Assembly: GCA_945952315.1 (NCBI GenBank)
Contig: CAMFIE010000001.1
Coordinates: 310,001 to 374,000, forward strand
DNA from: an uncultured Rhizobium sp.
GTDB lineage: Bacteria; Pseudomonadota; Alphaproteobacteria; Rhizobiales; Rhizobiaceae
Reading direction: 5' to 3'
Length of the DNA: 64,000 bases
The position numbers and the translations under genes are program-made. The notes under the pieces were generated by a model, which was given only the letters and a program-made list of their open reading frames with translations, was not told the DNA's origin and searched no databases. Of the stretch, positions 1 to 12,812 are shown in pieces. Each line of letters opens with the position of its first letter. The first letter of the stretch is position 1.

Positions 1-3000
1 GTGATCCGGGCGGTGCGCAACAAGCGCAGCCCCGGCGAGCCGGACATGTGGGTTGCGCATCTGATCGTCGACAACGCCGGTCCGGGCCGCCCGACCGAAT
101 TCGAGACCGATCGGCGCAAATTCATCGGTCGTGGCCGCAGCCTTGCCGATGCAGCGGCCTTTGATCCAGGTGCTACGCTTTCCGGCACCGATGGTTTCAC
201 GCTCGATCCTGTTCTTTCGCTCCGCCGCGTCATCCGTGTGCCTGCGGGCAAGAAAGTCAGCGTCATCTACTGGACGATTGCGGCCCCGAACCGGGAAGAG
301 ATCGACAAGGCTATCGACCGCTACCGGCATCCGGATGCCTTCAGCCATGAGATGATCCATGCCTGGACGCGGGCGCAGGTGCAGATGCGCCATATCGGCG
401 TGAACTCCAAGCAGGCAGCTGCCTTCCAGCTGCTGGGACGCTATCTCGTCTATCCGGACATGCAGCTTCGTGCCGATCCGGCGACGGTGGCCTCCGGTCT
501 TGCCTCGCAGTCCTCGCTCTGGCCACTTGCGATTTCCGGCGATTTCCCGATCATCACGCTTCGCATCAATGACGAGATGGATCTTGCCATTGCGCGGGAA
601 GCCCTGATGGCACAGGAATATCTGCGTTCGCGCGGTCTGACGGTTGATCTCGTGATCCTCAACGAGCGTGCCTCCTCCTATGCGCAGGACATGCAGCATG
701 CACTCGATGCAGCTTGCGAAAACTTCCGCAGGCTGGGTCAGGCAGACGGGCTGCGCCAGCATATCTTTGCGGTGCGCCGTGATCTCATGGACCAGACCAC
801 ATGGCAGGCGCTGATTGCCGCCTCCCGTGCGGTATTCCACGCGGCAAATGGCACCGTCACCGACCAGATCAACCGTGCGGTTGCGCTGTTTGCCCCGGTC
901 GCCAAGGCGCATCAGCCGCAGATCGGGGAGGAAAAGATCCTTGCCCTTCCGGTTATCGAGGCGAAAAAGGTGGTTCCGCCGCTCGATGGCAGCGATCTCG
1001 AATTCTGGAACGGCTACGGCGGCTTCCGGGCCGATGGCAGCGAGTATGTGATCCGTCTGCGTGGCGGTGAAGCGACGCCGCAGCCCTGGATCAATGTGAT
1101 CGCGAATGCCGATTTCGGCTTCCATGTCCCGGGCGAGGGGGGTGGCTTTACCTGGAGCCGCAACTCCCGCGACTACCAGCTCACACCCTGGACCAATGAT
1201 CCGGTGGTGAACCGGCCTGGTGAAGCGCTTTACGTGACCGATGCGGACAGCGGAGAGACGCTCACGCCGTTTGCGGCACTTTCCACAGATGGAAACAGCC
1301 GGTTTGAAGCCCGTCATGGCCATGGCTACAGCGTGTTCCTGACGGAGAAGAGCGGGCTTGCGCTCGAGGCGCTGCAGACCGTTGCGCGTGATCTTCCCGT
1401 CAAGATCACAAGGCTTCGCATCCGAAATTCCGGTTCGCAAGGCCGGTCCCTGAAGGTGCATGCCTATGCGGAATGGGTTCTCGGCAACAATCCGCAGCGC
1501 ACGGCCCCCTTCGTGCTGACTTCTTATGACGCAGAGGCGGGTACCCTGCTCGCAACCAATCCTTACAGCCTGGATTATTCTGGCAGAACGGCCTTCTTCG
1601 CATCCTTCGCGCCGCCGCAGAGCTATTCCGCCAGCCGACGGGAATTCATCGGCCGCAATGGATCAATCATCGCCCCAGAGGCACTTTCCGGGACAAAGCC
1701 ATTATCCGGCAATACCGAAGCGGATGGTGATCCGGCGGCCGCGCTTGCGCTCGAATTCCGGCTCGGTGCCGGCGAAACCCGGGATATCTACATCTATCTC
1801 GGTGATGCGGAGAACCGTGAGGCTGCCGTTTCGGTACTGGACCAGGTGCGCAAGGCGGATTTCGAGGAGATCCTCAAATCCGTTCATGCCTATTGGACGG
1901 CCTTCAACGGCACGGTGAAGGTCAAGTCGCCGGACCGGGCCTTTGACCTGATGGTGAATGGCTGGCTGCCCTATCAGGCACTCGCCTGCCGCATCAATGC
2001 CCGCGCCGCCTTCTATCAGGCGAGCGGAGCCTATGGCTTCCGCGACCAGTTGCAGGATACGCTGGCCTTCCTGCTGCATGATCCCTCCCTTGCACGTCGT
2101 CAGATCCTGAACGCCGCTGCCCGGCAGTTCGAGGAAGGCGATGTGCAGCACTGGTGGCTGCCGCAGACCGGCGCTGGCGTGCGCACGCATATCTCGGATG
2201 ATGTGGTCTGGCTTGCCTATGCGGTTGAGCATTACTGCAGTGCCACCGGCGATCTTGCGCTGCTGGAAGAGGAATTGCCATTCCTTACCGGCGAGCAGGT
2301 GCCGGAAGGCGAGCATGACAGTTTCTATCGGCCGGGCACCACCGATTACCGGGTGAGCCTTTTTGAGCATGCGGCCCGCGGGCTTGACCTTGCGATCCAT
2401 CGCACCGGCGAAAACGGCTTGCCGCTGATCCTCGGGGGCGACTGGAATGACGGCATGAACCGGGTCGGCATTGAAGGCCGTGGCTCCAGCACCTGGCTCG
2501 GCTGGCTGCTTGCCGCAGCGCTTCGCCCCTTCATCGGCCATGCCCGCATGCGCAATGACAATGGTCGTGCGGATCGATGGCAGGCGCATCTGGAGCGGCT
2601 TGTTGCCGCGCTGGAAGAAGCAGGCTGGGATGGTGATCACTACCAGCGCGGCACGTTTGATGACGGCACGCCGCTTGGCTCGTCCTCAAGCGAGGAATGC
2701 CGGATCGACAGCATTGCGCAGTCCTGGTCGGTGCTCTCCGGCGAAGGTCGGCCGGAGCGCCAGCAGCAAGCCATGAGCGCGGTTCTGGAAAAGCTTGTGG
2801 ATGCGGACAAAGGTCTGATCCGCCTGTTCACGCCGCCGTTTGAGAAGACCAGCCATGACCCCGGCTATATCAAGTCCTATCCGCCGGGCGTGCGGGAAAA
2901 TGGTGGCCAATATACCCATGCTGCCACCTGGGTCGTGATGGCGCTGGCGAAGCTTGGCCGCGCGGATGATGCCTATCGGTGCTTCTCGATGCTCAATCCC

Positions 3001-3354
3001 GTCAACCATGCCCTGTCACAGCAGGCGGCGGACCTCTATCGCGTCGAGCCTTTTGTGGTTGCTGCCGATGTTTATGGCGAAGGTGCGCTTGCGGGCCGGG
3101 GTGGCTGGACCTGGTACACAGGTTCGGCTGGCTGGCTCTATCGGGCTGCCGTGGAAGGCATTCTGGGCATCGAACGCCGGGACAGGCAGCTGTCTTTCTC
3201 GCCTGCCCTTCCCGAGAGCTGGGACCGGGTGGATGTCGAGCTGACACTGGAAGGCAAGACCCGCCGTATCGCGATGATCCGCAAGGAAAACGGCGTCGAA
3301 ATCTCGGTTGATGGTGGCCTGCTGGATGGACAGGACCGGGTGCTGCAGCTCTGA
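1..3354 (+). CDS. ndvB: Cyclic beta-1,2-glucan synthase, C-terminal part (5' end outside window)
   Basis: This is the 3' portion (1117 codons) of a very large gene; family members are about 2,800 residues, so the glycosyltransferase part lies upstream and the GTG at base 1 is not the true start. The visible part carries the glycoside-phosphorylase-like GH94 module: a beta-sandwich from about residue 335, the N-D-P-V-V-N-R-P motif near residue 397, and the G-G-D-W-N-D-G catalytic-type motif with Asp814 and Asp817. In NdvB/ChvB this module controls the chain length of the membrane-made cyclic glucan that is exported to the periplasm for osmotic adaptation and host interaction. The exporter NdvA is encoded convergently next door, which supports the call. 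The reading frame is intact to the TGA. Confidence 0.95.
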   Translation: MIRAVRNKRSPGEPDMWVAHLIVDNAGPGRPTEFETDRRKFIGRGRSLADAAAFDPGATLSGTDGFTLDPVLSLRRVIRVPAGKKVSVIYWTIAAPNREEIDKAIDRYRHPDAFSHEMIHAWTRAQVQMRHIGVNSKQAAAFQLLGRYLVYPDMQLRADPATVASGLASQSSLWPLAISGDFPIITLRINDEMDLAIAREALMAQEYLRSRGLTVDLVILNERASSYAQDMQHALDAACENFRRLGQADGLRQHIFAVRRDLMDQTTWQALIAASRAVFHAANGTVTDQINRAVALFAPVAKAHQPQIGEEKILALPVIEAKKVVPPLDGSDLEFWNGYGGFRADGSEYVIRLRGGEATPQPWINVIANADFGFHVPGEGGGFTWSRNSRDYQLTPWTNDPVVNRPGEALYVTDADSGETLTPFAALSTDGNSRFEARHGHGYSVFLTEKSGLALEALQTVARDLPVKITRLRIRNSGSQGRSLKVHAYAEWVLGNNPQRTAPFVLTSYDAEAGTLLATNPYSLDYSGRTAFFASFAPPQSYSASRREFIGRNGSIIAPEALSGTKPLSGNTEADGDPAAALALEFRLGAGETRDIYIYLGDAENREAAVSVLDQVRKADFEEILKSVHAYWTAFNGTVKVKSPDRAFDLMVNGWLPYQALACRINARAAFYQASGAYGFRDQLQDTLAFLLHDPSLARRQILNAAARQFEEGDVQHWWLPQTGAGVRTHISDDVVWLAYAVEHYCSATGDLALLEEELPFLTGEQVPEGEHDSFYRPGTTDYRVSLFEHAARGLDLAIHRTGENGLPLILGGDWNDGMNRVGIEGRGSSTWLGWLLAAALRPFIGHARMRNDNGRADRWQAHLERLVAALEEAGWDGDHYQRGTFDDGTPLGSSSSEECRIDSIAQSWSVLSGEGRPERQQQAMSAVLEKLVDADKGLIRLFTPPFEKTSHDPGYIKSYPPGVRENGGQYTHAATWVVMALAKLGRADDAYRCFSMLNPVNHALSQQAADLYRVEPFVVAADVYGEGALAGRGGWTWYTGSAGWLYRAAVEGILGIERRDRQLSFSPALPESWDRVDVELTLEGKTRRIAMIRKENGVEISVDGGLLDGQDRVLQL

Positions 3355-3385
3355 GCGCGCTGCAGCCTGCCTGCTAAAAGACCGT

Positions 3386-3427
3386 AACGCGAAAGGCCGG
3401 GCGTGAGCACGCCCGGCCTTTCGCGTT
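3386..3427. terminator. Bidirectional intrinsic terminator between ndvB and ndvA
   Basis: A perfect 20-bp inverted repeat (3386-3405 and 3408-3427) with only two bases between the arms, GC-rich in the middle and with AA/TT-bearing ends. It sits between two convergent genes, so it can end transcription from both sides. Confidence 0.85.
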
Positions 3428-3444
3428 TGAGGAGAATTGGCTTT

Positions 3445-5208
3445 TCAGGCCGCCTCGTGGGCCTTCTTGACTTCGTCATCGGTCAGGATGCCGGATGCCC
3501 GCAGCAGGGCGGCGAAACGGCCATTGCTCTGACTCAACTCGTCAAACCCGCCCATTTCGACGATCTTGCCATGATCGAGGAAGATCACCAGATCTGCCTC
3601 CCGTACGGTCGAAAGCCGGTGTGCGATGATGAAGGTGGTGCGGTTTCGGCGCAGATTGTCGATCGCCGTCTTCACCCGCGCCTCGGTTTCCACGTCCAGC
3701 GCTGAAGTGGCTTCGTCAAGCACGAGGATCGGTGAATTCTTGAGGATGGCGCGGGCAATGGCGATGCGCTGGCGCTCGCCACCGGAAAGGCGGTTGCCGC
3801 GCTCTCCCGCATGGGTTTCGAAGCCGTTCAGGCGGTTTTCGATGAATTCGGCAGCGGCGGCAGCATCGGCGGCGTCGCGGACCTCGTCCTCGCTCGCATC
3901 TTCGCGGCCCAGACGGATATTGTCACGGATCGAGCGGTTGAGCAGGCCCGCATCCTGGAAGACGGTCGCAATCGAGGACCGCAGCGATTTGCGCGTCACG
4001 GTGGAGATGTCCGTGCCATCGATCAGGATTTCCCCCTCCTGCGGTTCGTAGACCCGCTGCAGCAGGTTGATCAGCGTTGTCTTCCCCGCACCGGTCGGGC
4101 CAACAATAGCCACGGTCTGGCCTGCCTTGACGGTGAAGGACACGTCCTTCACGCCTTGCGTGGCATTGGCGAAATCGAAGCTCACATGGCGGAACTCTAC
4201 CTCGCCTTTCACATGATCCAGAACGCCGGCATTGGCCGCTTCCTCGCGGTCCTTCACGGCGTCTTCGAGCGCAAAGAATTCCTCGAGCTTGGACCGGGCC
4301 TCGAAAGTCTGGGTGGCAAAGGCACGCATCTGGTCCAGCCTGCCGACCAGAAGACCGGCAAAGCCGATGAAGGCGATCACATCGCCGACGCGCAGCTCGC
4401 CGCTTTGCACGAGGAAGGTGCCGATTACCAGAATGATCATCATGGAAATGGTCGAAGCCATCCGGTTCAGGGCGCTTGCAAGCGCCCACCAGTCCAGCAC
4501 CGGCAGCTGGGCGGAAATCAGTTGGCGGGCAAAATCCTTGAGTGCCCGCGTCTCGGCCTCGATCCGGTTGTAGCTATGGATCACCGAGACATTGGAGATC
4601 ACGTCGCTGACATGGGAAAAGACGGTGTGGTAATGGGTTTCGACCGCTGCCTGCCCATCCTTTGTCTTGGCCATCACCACCCGGCCGATGATCCAGTAGA
4701 GGATGCCGAGCACAATCAGCACTGCAGACAGCCGGTAATCCATGGAAATCGCCGTTGGCACAAGAAGCGCCAGAGCAACCGCCGTTGCGAGATGCGTGCG
4801 CATGAATTCCAGCCACAGCCCGAACAGCGTTTCGCAGGCGCGCAGCAGCGTGTGCAGCGCATTGGAGGTTCCGCGCTGGTTATGCCAGGAAAGCGGCATG
4901 GAAATGATCCGCCCAAAGGCCTCGGTGAGAAGCGATGCGCGCCGCTCGTGTGCAAGCCGGTCTGCCTCGCGGGCGACGGCGACAAAGGCAATGGTGTTGA
5001 ACACGCCAAAGCCTGCCCACATCAGGAGCATGGGCGTTACCGGCGTTTTCGAGGATATCGCATCGATGATCCGGCCAAACAGCACCGGTTCGGCAATGGT
5101 GATCACCGCAAGAACGATATTGGCGATAACCACCATCGAGACCCTCAGGCGGAAGGCCGAGAGGTAACTCAATGCTCGCGCATAAACCTGGAACAACGAC
5201 ACGCTCAA
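3445..5208 (-). CDS. ndvA: Cyclic beta-1,2-glucan ABC exporter (ATPase-permease fusion)
   Basis: A 587-residue half-transporter that exports cyclic beta-1,2-glucan across the inner membrane, working as a homodimer. The N-terminal half (about 20-300) is a six-helix ABC exporter domain. The C-terminal half is the ATPase, with Walker A G-P-T-G-A-G-K-T-T (Lys376), signature L-S-G-G-E-R-Q-R near residue 475 and Walker B I-L-V-L-D-E-A. Its length equals the usual NdvA/ChvA length of about 588. It is convergent with ndvB rather than co-transcribed. The ATG at 5208 is followed at once by the conserved N-terminus that leads into the first membrane segment. The alternative call, a generic lipid A or multidrug exporter, is much less likely beside ndvB. 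Confidence 0.95.
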   Translation of the reverse strand: MSVSLFQVYARALSYLSAFRLRVSMVVIANIVLAVITIAEPVLFGRIIDAISSKTPVTPMLLMWAGFGVFNTIAFVAVAREADRLAHERRASLLTEAFGRIISMPLSWHNQRGTSNALHTLLRACETLFGLWLEFMRTHLATAVALALLVPTAISMDYRLSAVLIVLGILYWIIGRVVMAKTKDGQAAVETHYHTVFSHVSDVISNVSVIHSYNRIEAETRALKDFARQLISAQLPVLDWWALASALNRMASTISMMIILVIGTFLVQSGELRVGDVIAFIGFAGLLVGRLDQMRAFATQTFEARSKLEEFFALEDAVKDREEAANAGVLDHVKGEVEFRHVSFDFANATQGVKDVSFTVKAGQTVAIVGPTGAGKTTLINLLQRVYEPQEGEILIDGTDISTVTRKSLRSSIATVFQDAGLLNRSIRDNIRLGREDASEDEVRDAADAAAAAEFIENRLNGFETHAGERGNRLSGGERQRIAIARAILKNSPILVLDEATSALDVETEARVKTAIDNLRRNRTTFIIAHRLSTVREADLVIFLDHGKIVEMGGFDELSQSNGRFAALLRASGILTDDEVKKAHEAA

Positions 5209-5539
5209 TCCCTTTATTCATTCCATGAGGCATCGCCAAAATACAGGAACCTTGCTGAACTCAGCATTAACGGAATGAAAGACCTCAGCATTTTCGGCCA
5301 ATCAAGGAATGCAAGAGGCGCATAGCTGATATTGAAATTTGTTATAATTTATAACGTTGCTGAATATTGCTCAGATTTTCAATTCGCATACTAATACGGG
5401 TATGGATGGTTGGTGGACACGGTTCACGACAGTAGGCCGGCCGTCCGGATAAAGGTGCGCCTTTCCGGGAGAGAAGGGTGGGGCGGCACCGATGGGAGGA
5501 GGCCGGAGACAATCCGGCTGCCGGTAAAGCGAGGGCAGA
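5209..5539. other. 331-base intergenic region between divergent ndvA and luxR-type gene
   Basis: No gene is supported here. It must hold the promoters of ndvA (minus) and of the LuxR-type gene (plus). The middle, about 5315-5400, is clearly A+T-rich compared with the surroundings and contains a 15-base palindrome listed separately. I cannot assign exact -35/-10 boxes with confidence. Confidence 0.6.
5341..5355. promoter_or_regulatory. Candidate operator: 15-base palindrome before the luxR-type gene
   Basis: GTTATAA-T-TTATAAC is a perfect 7-bp inverted repeat around a single base, in the A+T-rich part of the divergent ndvA / luxR-type intergenic region, about 185 bases before the regulator start. 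It is shorter and more A+T-rich than a typical 18-20 bp lux box, so the binding protein is unknown. Confidence 0.35.
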
Positions 5540-6283
5540 GTGTCAGTTCAAGCAATTCTGGAAATGCTGGTGACCACGGAGGAAAGTCACTCCGCGGCAG
5601 AGGTTCTGCAGTCGCTGGAACAGCTGCTGTCCGTCTACGGATTTGACTATTACAGCATTTTTCGCCAGCTCCGCTTGAAGGAGGATGGCTATTTCGATGT
5701 GTTCGGCTGCCATATGCCCGAAGGCTGGGCGGAGACCTATCGGGAACAGTCCTATTTCGCGATTGATCCGGTCATGCGCTATCTCGCCGTGGCTCAGCGC
5801 CCTTTCCGGTGGAGAGAGGCGCTCAAGTTCTATGAGGCCGATCCAAACCTTCGTCATATGGAGCGCATGATGGGCGAAGCCGCCCGAGCCGGATTGCTGG
5901 ACGGCTATTTCTTCCCGATGCATGGCCGCGGCGGGCTGATCGGAGCCCTGACGGTGGGCGGACCACGGGAGGTCAACCTCTCGCCGGCCGAGCTGTCGCT
6001 TTTTCAGGCTGCCGCAAAGGCCGCTTACTGGAAACTTCGCAAGCTTGCACAGCTTTCCGAGGAGGGGGAGGAAAAGCCCGTGCATGGACCTGACATAACC
6101 CGGCGGGAATTGCAGGTGCTGATCCATCTTGCGGACGGGTTGACCTCAAACGAGATCAGTCGGGTGCTTTCGATTTCGCCACACACGGTGGACTGGTATA
6201 TGAGCGGACTGCAGACCAAGCTTGGTGCCCGTAACCGCCAGCATGCGGTGGCTATCGCCTTTCGAAGCGGCATGCTGTTCTGA
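5540..6283 (+). CDS. LuxR-family transcriptional regulator with acyl-homoserine-lactone-binding domain
   Basis: 247 residues, the usual size for quorum-sensing LuxR proteins. The N-terminal autoinducer domain (about 15-165) keeps all six positions that are near-invariant in TraR/LuxR receptors: Trp63, Tyr67, Asp76, Pro77, Trp91 and Gly122, with the spacing Trp-Tyr +4 and Tyr-Asp +9 as in TraR. The C-terminal LuxR helix-turn-helix (about 183-245) contains the motif L-T-S-N-E-I-S-R-V-L-S-I-S-P-H-T-V. Translation starts at a GTG at 5540 preceded by GAGGG. No luxI-type synthase gene is present in the window, so this may be an unpaired (solo) receptor. The target genes are unknown; the neighbours ndvA and pyc are not evidence of regulation by themselves. 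Confidence 0.9.
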   Translation: MSVQAILEMLVTTEESHSAAEVLQSLEQLLSVYGFDYYSIFRQLRLKEDGYFDVFGCHMPEGWAETYREQSYFAIDPVMRYLAVAQRPFRWREALKFYEADPNLRHMERMMGEAARAGLLDGYFFPMHGRGGLIGALTVGGPREVNLSPAELSLFQAAAKAAYWKLRKLAQLSEEGEEKPVHGPDITRRELQVLIHLADGLTSNEISRVLSISPHTVDWYMSGLQTKLGARNRQHAVAIAFRSGMLF

Positions 6284-6613
6284 AGCCGGGTGTCGAGCGG
6301 CTCCTGCGCTGTCATTTTTTGAAAAATTCTTTGCTGTTCGGCAAAATTTTTTGCAGCGCCTCATTTTTGTGCATTTGCGTTCAAAACGACGTTTTCTCTC
6401 GCAAATGCGAAAGAAATTGAGCGCGAGGGCACGGTTTTCAATCGATTTGCGCCCGAATTTGTCCAGTTTTCCCGATGCGTGAATTCGACCTAAGTCGTAT
6501 TTGCGATGCTGGCGGTCGAGCGCGGAAATTGACTCGATGGAACGAGGCGGTATGGAAGAGACATCAGGGACCGCAACCCTTGGTCCCGGCCTTGACGTCG
6601 TGAGGAGATCGTC
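6284..6613. other. 330-base leader region between luxR-type gene and pyc
   Basis: No gene is supported. The first 70 bases are rich in A and T runs (about 6315-6370) and could form the weak 3' end hairpin of the regulator transcript. A 24-base inverted repeat with one mismatch lies at 6393-6416. A weak sigma-70-like pair, TTGACT at 6529 and TATGGA at 6551 with a 16-base spacer, could drive pyc. A cluster of ATTTGCG heptamers is listed separately. Confidence 0.5.
6373..6505. promoter_or_regulatory. Cluster of four ATTTGCG heptamers upstream of pyc
   Basis: The heptamer ATTTGCG, or its complement CGCAAAT, occurs at 6373-6379, 6400-6406 (complement), 6445-6451 and 6499-6505. Two strands of 133 bases would be expected to hold about 0.02 copies by chance. 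Its position before pyc suggests a multi-site regulator target, but I do not recognise the protein. This is inference from over-representation only. Confidence 0.35.
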
Positions 6614-10072
<3,459 letters not shown>

Positions 10073-10101
10073 TCCGACACGATTATTCCCGACATGCAAC
10101 G

Positions 10102-10127
10102 AGGGCCGGTTCATCCCGGCCCTTTTT
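10102..10127 (+). terminator. Intrinsic terminator of pyc
   Basis: An 8-bp G+C-rich stem AGGGCCGG / CCGGCCCT with a six-base loop, followed directly by a run of five T, 30 bases after the pyc stop codon. Confidence 0.85.
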
Positions 10128-10239
10128 CATTGCAGGCTTTGACAGGCGCTGTCACAAGAAGTGACTGGTCGATTCGCGCGGGCGCTTGAGATTTCAAACG
10201 ATTTAAATATGCTCTGCCGCAAGACAGAGGAGCGATAGG

Positions 10240-11433
10240 TTGTCCGATTCCGTTCAAGAGCCGAAGGCGCTTGCCGTGCCCGCGCCGTTTTTCACCCTGC
10301 CGCGCATGGCGGTTTCGCTGCTGTTCCTGATGAATGGCTTCATGGTCGGGGCCTGGGCACCGAAAATTCCGGAATTTGCCGAAAGGCTTCACCTCAACAA
10401 GACCGAGCTGGGTCTGATGATCCTGCTTCTCGGTGTCGGATCGCTGACCTTCATGCCGATTGCCGGCATGGTGATGGCCCGGACCGGATCACGGCCGGTG
10501 ACGCTCGGCTTTGCCGTGTTGATGCTGCCCTCGCTGCTGTTCCTGACCTTTGCGCCGAGCGTGCCGCTGGCAGCGCTGTCGATCTTCTGGTTTGGCGGCG
10601 CGATGGGGGCCATGGATGCCTCGATGAACACCAATGCGGTGGCAACAGAGCAATCCATGGGCCGGGCGATCATGTCCTCCTGCCACGCCTTCTGGAGCCT
10701 TGGCGGTGTGATCGGGTCCGCAAGCGGCGGCTTTCTGATCACCTATGCCGGGGTGAGCTGGCATGCGGTAATGGCAACAGCCTTTGCGGTTGTCCTGCTT
10801 GCCCTTGCCTTTCCCTCTGTTCAAAAGGATCCGCCGCATCCGCAGGAAGAGGGCGCGCCGCGCCGGGGCCTGCCGCTGCAGCTCACCCCCTGGCTGTTTG
10901 GCATCATGGCACTGTTTTCCATGGTGCCGGAAGGCGCCGTGCTGGATTGGGGCGCACTTTATGTGCGACAGGAGCTGGGTGCGAGCCTTGCGGCCTCCGG
11001 TCTTGCTTTTGCGGCCTTCTCCGGAACCATGGCGCTTATGCGCTTCCTCGGGGATCTGGTGCGGGATCGTTTCGGTGCGGTAAAGACCCTGCGGGTCTCG
11101 GCAAGTTTCGCGATCATCGGCATGCTGATTGCGGGCCTTGCACCGTCCGCTCCCTATGCCATCGCCGGCTTTGCCCTTTGCGGTCTCGGGATTGCCAATA
11201 TGGTGCCGATTGCCTTTTCCGCGGCGGGCAACATGCCGGGTGTGGCACCGGGCATCGGCCTGTCGCTAGCCACCTTCATGGGCTATTCCGGCCTGCTGGC
11301 GGCGCCCTCCCTGATCGGATTTACCGCCGAACATACGGGCTTCAAGCCGGTCTATCTGTTCCTGCCTGTGCTTTTTGCCGTGGTTTTGCTGCTTTCGCCG
11401 CTCGCCCGCTATGCGGACCGCATCCGCAAATAG
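10240..11433 (+). CDS. MFS transporter, YbjJ-like
   Basis: A 397-residue integral membrane protein with about 12 hydrophobic segments and a basic/proline-rich central cytoplasmic loop (about residues 195-215), typical of the major facilitator superfamily. The N-terminal part, with the W-A-P-K-I-P-E motif after the first helix and G-A-M-D-A-S-M-N-T in helix 4, resembles the YbjJ/fucose-permease-like group. Substrate is unknown. Translation probably begins at the TTG at 10240, seven bases after AGAGGAG, although an ATG start further in cannot be excluded. It stands alone between pyc and ispG, with its own upstream A+T-rich stretch. Confidence 0.85.
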   Translation: MSDSVQEPKALAVPAPFFTLPRMAVSLLFLMNGFMVGAWAPKIPEFAERLHLNKTELGLMILLLGVGSLTFMPIAGMVMARTGSRPVTLGFAVLMLPSLLFLTFAPSVPLAALSIFWFGGAMGAMDASMNTNAVATEQSMGRAIMSSCHAFWSLGGVIGSASGGFLITYAGVSWHAVMATAFAVVLLALAFPSVQKDPPHPQEEGAPRRGLPLQLTPWLFGIMALFSMVPEGAVLDWGALYVRQELGASLAASGLAFAAFSGTMALMRFLGDLVRDRFGAVKTLRVSASFAIIGMLIAGLAPSAPYAIAGFALCGLGIANMVPIAFSAAGNMPGVAPGIGLSLATFMGYSGLLAAPSLIGFTAEHTGFKPVYLFLPVLFAVVLLLSPLARYADRIRK

Positions 11434-11557
11434 ACGGCAATTGGCCGGACGGTCATTTTGCCGCCGCGTTCGGCGCGGAAAGAAGGGCTCAAAAACTTGA
11501 CAAGTCCGTGCCCATCCTCCACCTGAACTCCAGTTCGAAAGCGCTCCGGAGCCTTCC

Positions 11558-12808
11558 ATGACCGCGTCCAGCCTCTATGATCCGAAACCCCGTCGCCTGA
11601 CTGTCGCAGTCGATGTCGGCGGAGTGAAAGTGGGCGGAGGCGCACCCGTCGTGGTGCAATCCATGACCAATACGGACACAGCGGATGTGGATGCGACGGT
11701 GGCACAGGTCGCAGCCCTTTATCGCGCCGGTTCCGAGATCGTCCGCATCACCGTGGACCGTGATGAAAGTGCGGCCGCCGTTCCGAAGATCCGTGAGCGC
11801 CTGCTTCGGCTCGGCATGGATGTGCCGCTGGTCGGCGATTTTCACTATATCGGCCACAAGCTGCTCGCCGATCATCCGGACTGCGCGGAGGCGCTTGCCA
11901 AATACCGCATCAATCCCGGCAATGTCGGCTTCAAGGACAAGAAGGACAAGCAGTTCGGTGACATCATCGAGATGGCGATCCGCTATGACAAGCCGGTTCG
12001 CATCGGGGTCAACTGGGGCTCGCTCGATCAGGACCTGCTGACCACGCTGATGGACCGCAACGCGGCCGAAGGCTCACCGCTCTCCGCCCGGCAGGTCATG
12101 CATGAGGCGATTGTCCAGTCCGCCCTGATTTCCGCCCAGCTCGCGGAAGAAATCGGCCTGCCGCGCAACCGCATCATCCTGTCGGCCAAGGTCAGTCAGG
12201 TGCAGGACCTGATTGCCGTCTATTCCATGCTGGCCGAACGCTCCGAACATGCGCTGCATCTCGGTCTCACGGAAGCAGGCATGGGGTCAAAGGGCATCGT
12301 CGCCTCGTCAGCCGCCATGGGCTACGTGCTTCAGCAGGGGATCGGCGATACGATCCGCGTCTCTCTGACGCCGGAGCCGAACGGGGATCGCACCCGCGAG
12401 GTGCAGGTGGCACAGGAACTGCTGCAGGTCATGGGTTTCCGCCAGTTCGTACCGGTGGTTGCCGCCTGCCCGGGCTGTGGCCGCACCACGTCCACGGTGT
12501 TCCAGGAGCTTGCCCAGCGCATCCAGGAAGACCTGCGCAAGAACATGCCGGTGTGGCGCGAGAAATATCCGGGCGTCGAGGCACTGAATGTCGCGGTGAT
12601 GGGCTGCATCGTCAACGGGCCGGGCGAGAGCAAGCATGCCGATATCGGCATTTCGCTTCCCGGCACCGGTGAAAGCCCGGCTGCGCCCGTGTTCATCGAC
12701 GGCAAGAAGGCGATGACGCTGCGCGGGCCGAATATCGCTGCCGATTTCGAGGCACTGGTGATTGATTATATCGAGAAGCGCTTCGGTCAGCGCCCGGCTG
12801 CGGAGTGA
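11558..12808 (+). CDS. ispG: 4-hydroxy-3-methylbut-2-en-1-yl diphosphate synthase
   Basis: A 416-residue enzyme of the non-mevalonate (MEP) isoprenoid pathway; it reduces methylerythritol cyclodiphosphate to hydroxymethylbutenyl diphosphate using a [4Fe-4S] cluster. The TIM-barrel part begins with the conserved [10 protein letters not shown] segment. Cluster ligands are visible in the C-terminal domain: Cys304 and Cys307 in C-P-G-C-G-R, Cys350 in [10 protein letters not shown], and Glu357 as the likely fourth ligand. The stop codon lies four bases before the hisC start, so the two genes are probably co-transcribed. The isoprenoid enzyme IspA is encoded 1 kb further on. Confidence 0.97.
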   Translation: MTASSLYDPKPRRLTVAVDVGGVKVGGGAPVVVQSMTNTDTADVDATVAQVAALYRAGSEIVRITVDRDESAAAVPKIRERLLRLGMDVPLVGDFHYIGHKLLADHPDCAEALAKYRINPGNVGFKDKKDKQFGDIIEMAIRYDKPVRIGVNWGSLDQDLLTTLMDRNAAEGSPLSARQVMHEAIVQSALISAQLAEEIGLPRNRIILSAKVSQVQDLIAVYSMLAERSEHALHLGLTEAGMGSKGIVASSAAMGYVLQQGIGDTIRVSLTPEPNGDRTREVQVAQELLQVMGFRQFVPVVAACPGCGRTTSTVFQELAQRIQEDLRKNMPVWREKYPGVEALNVAVMGCIVNGPGESKHADIGISLPGTGESPAAPVFIDGKKAMTLRGPNIAADFEALVIDYIEKRFGQRPAAE

Positions 12809-12812
12809 GAGC

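Noticed and set aside
3811..5325. 504-codon plus-strand frame opposite ndvA
   Set aside because: Antisense shadow of the ABC exporter gene, without any domain.
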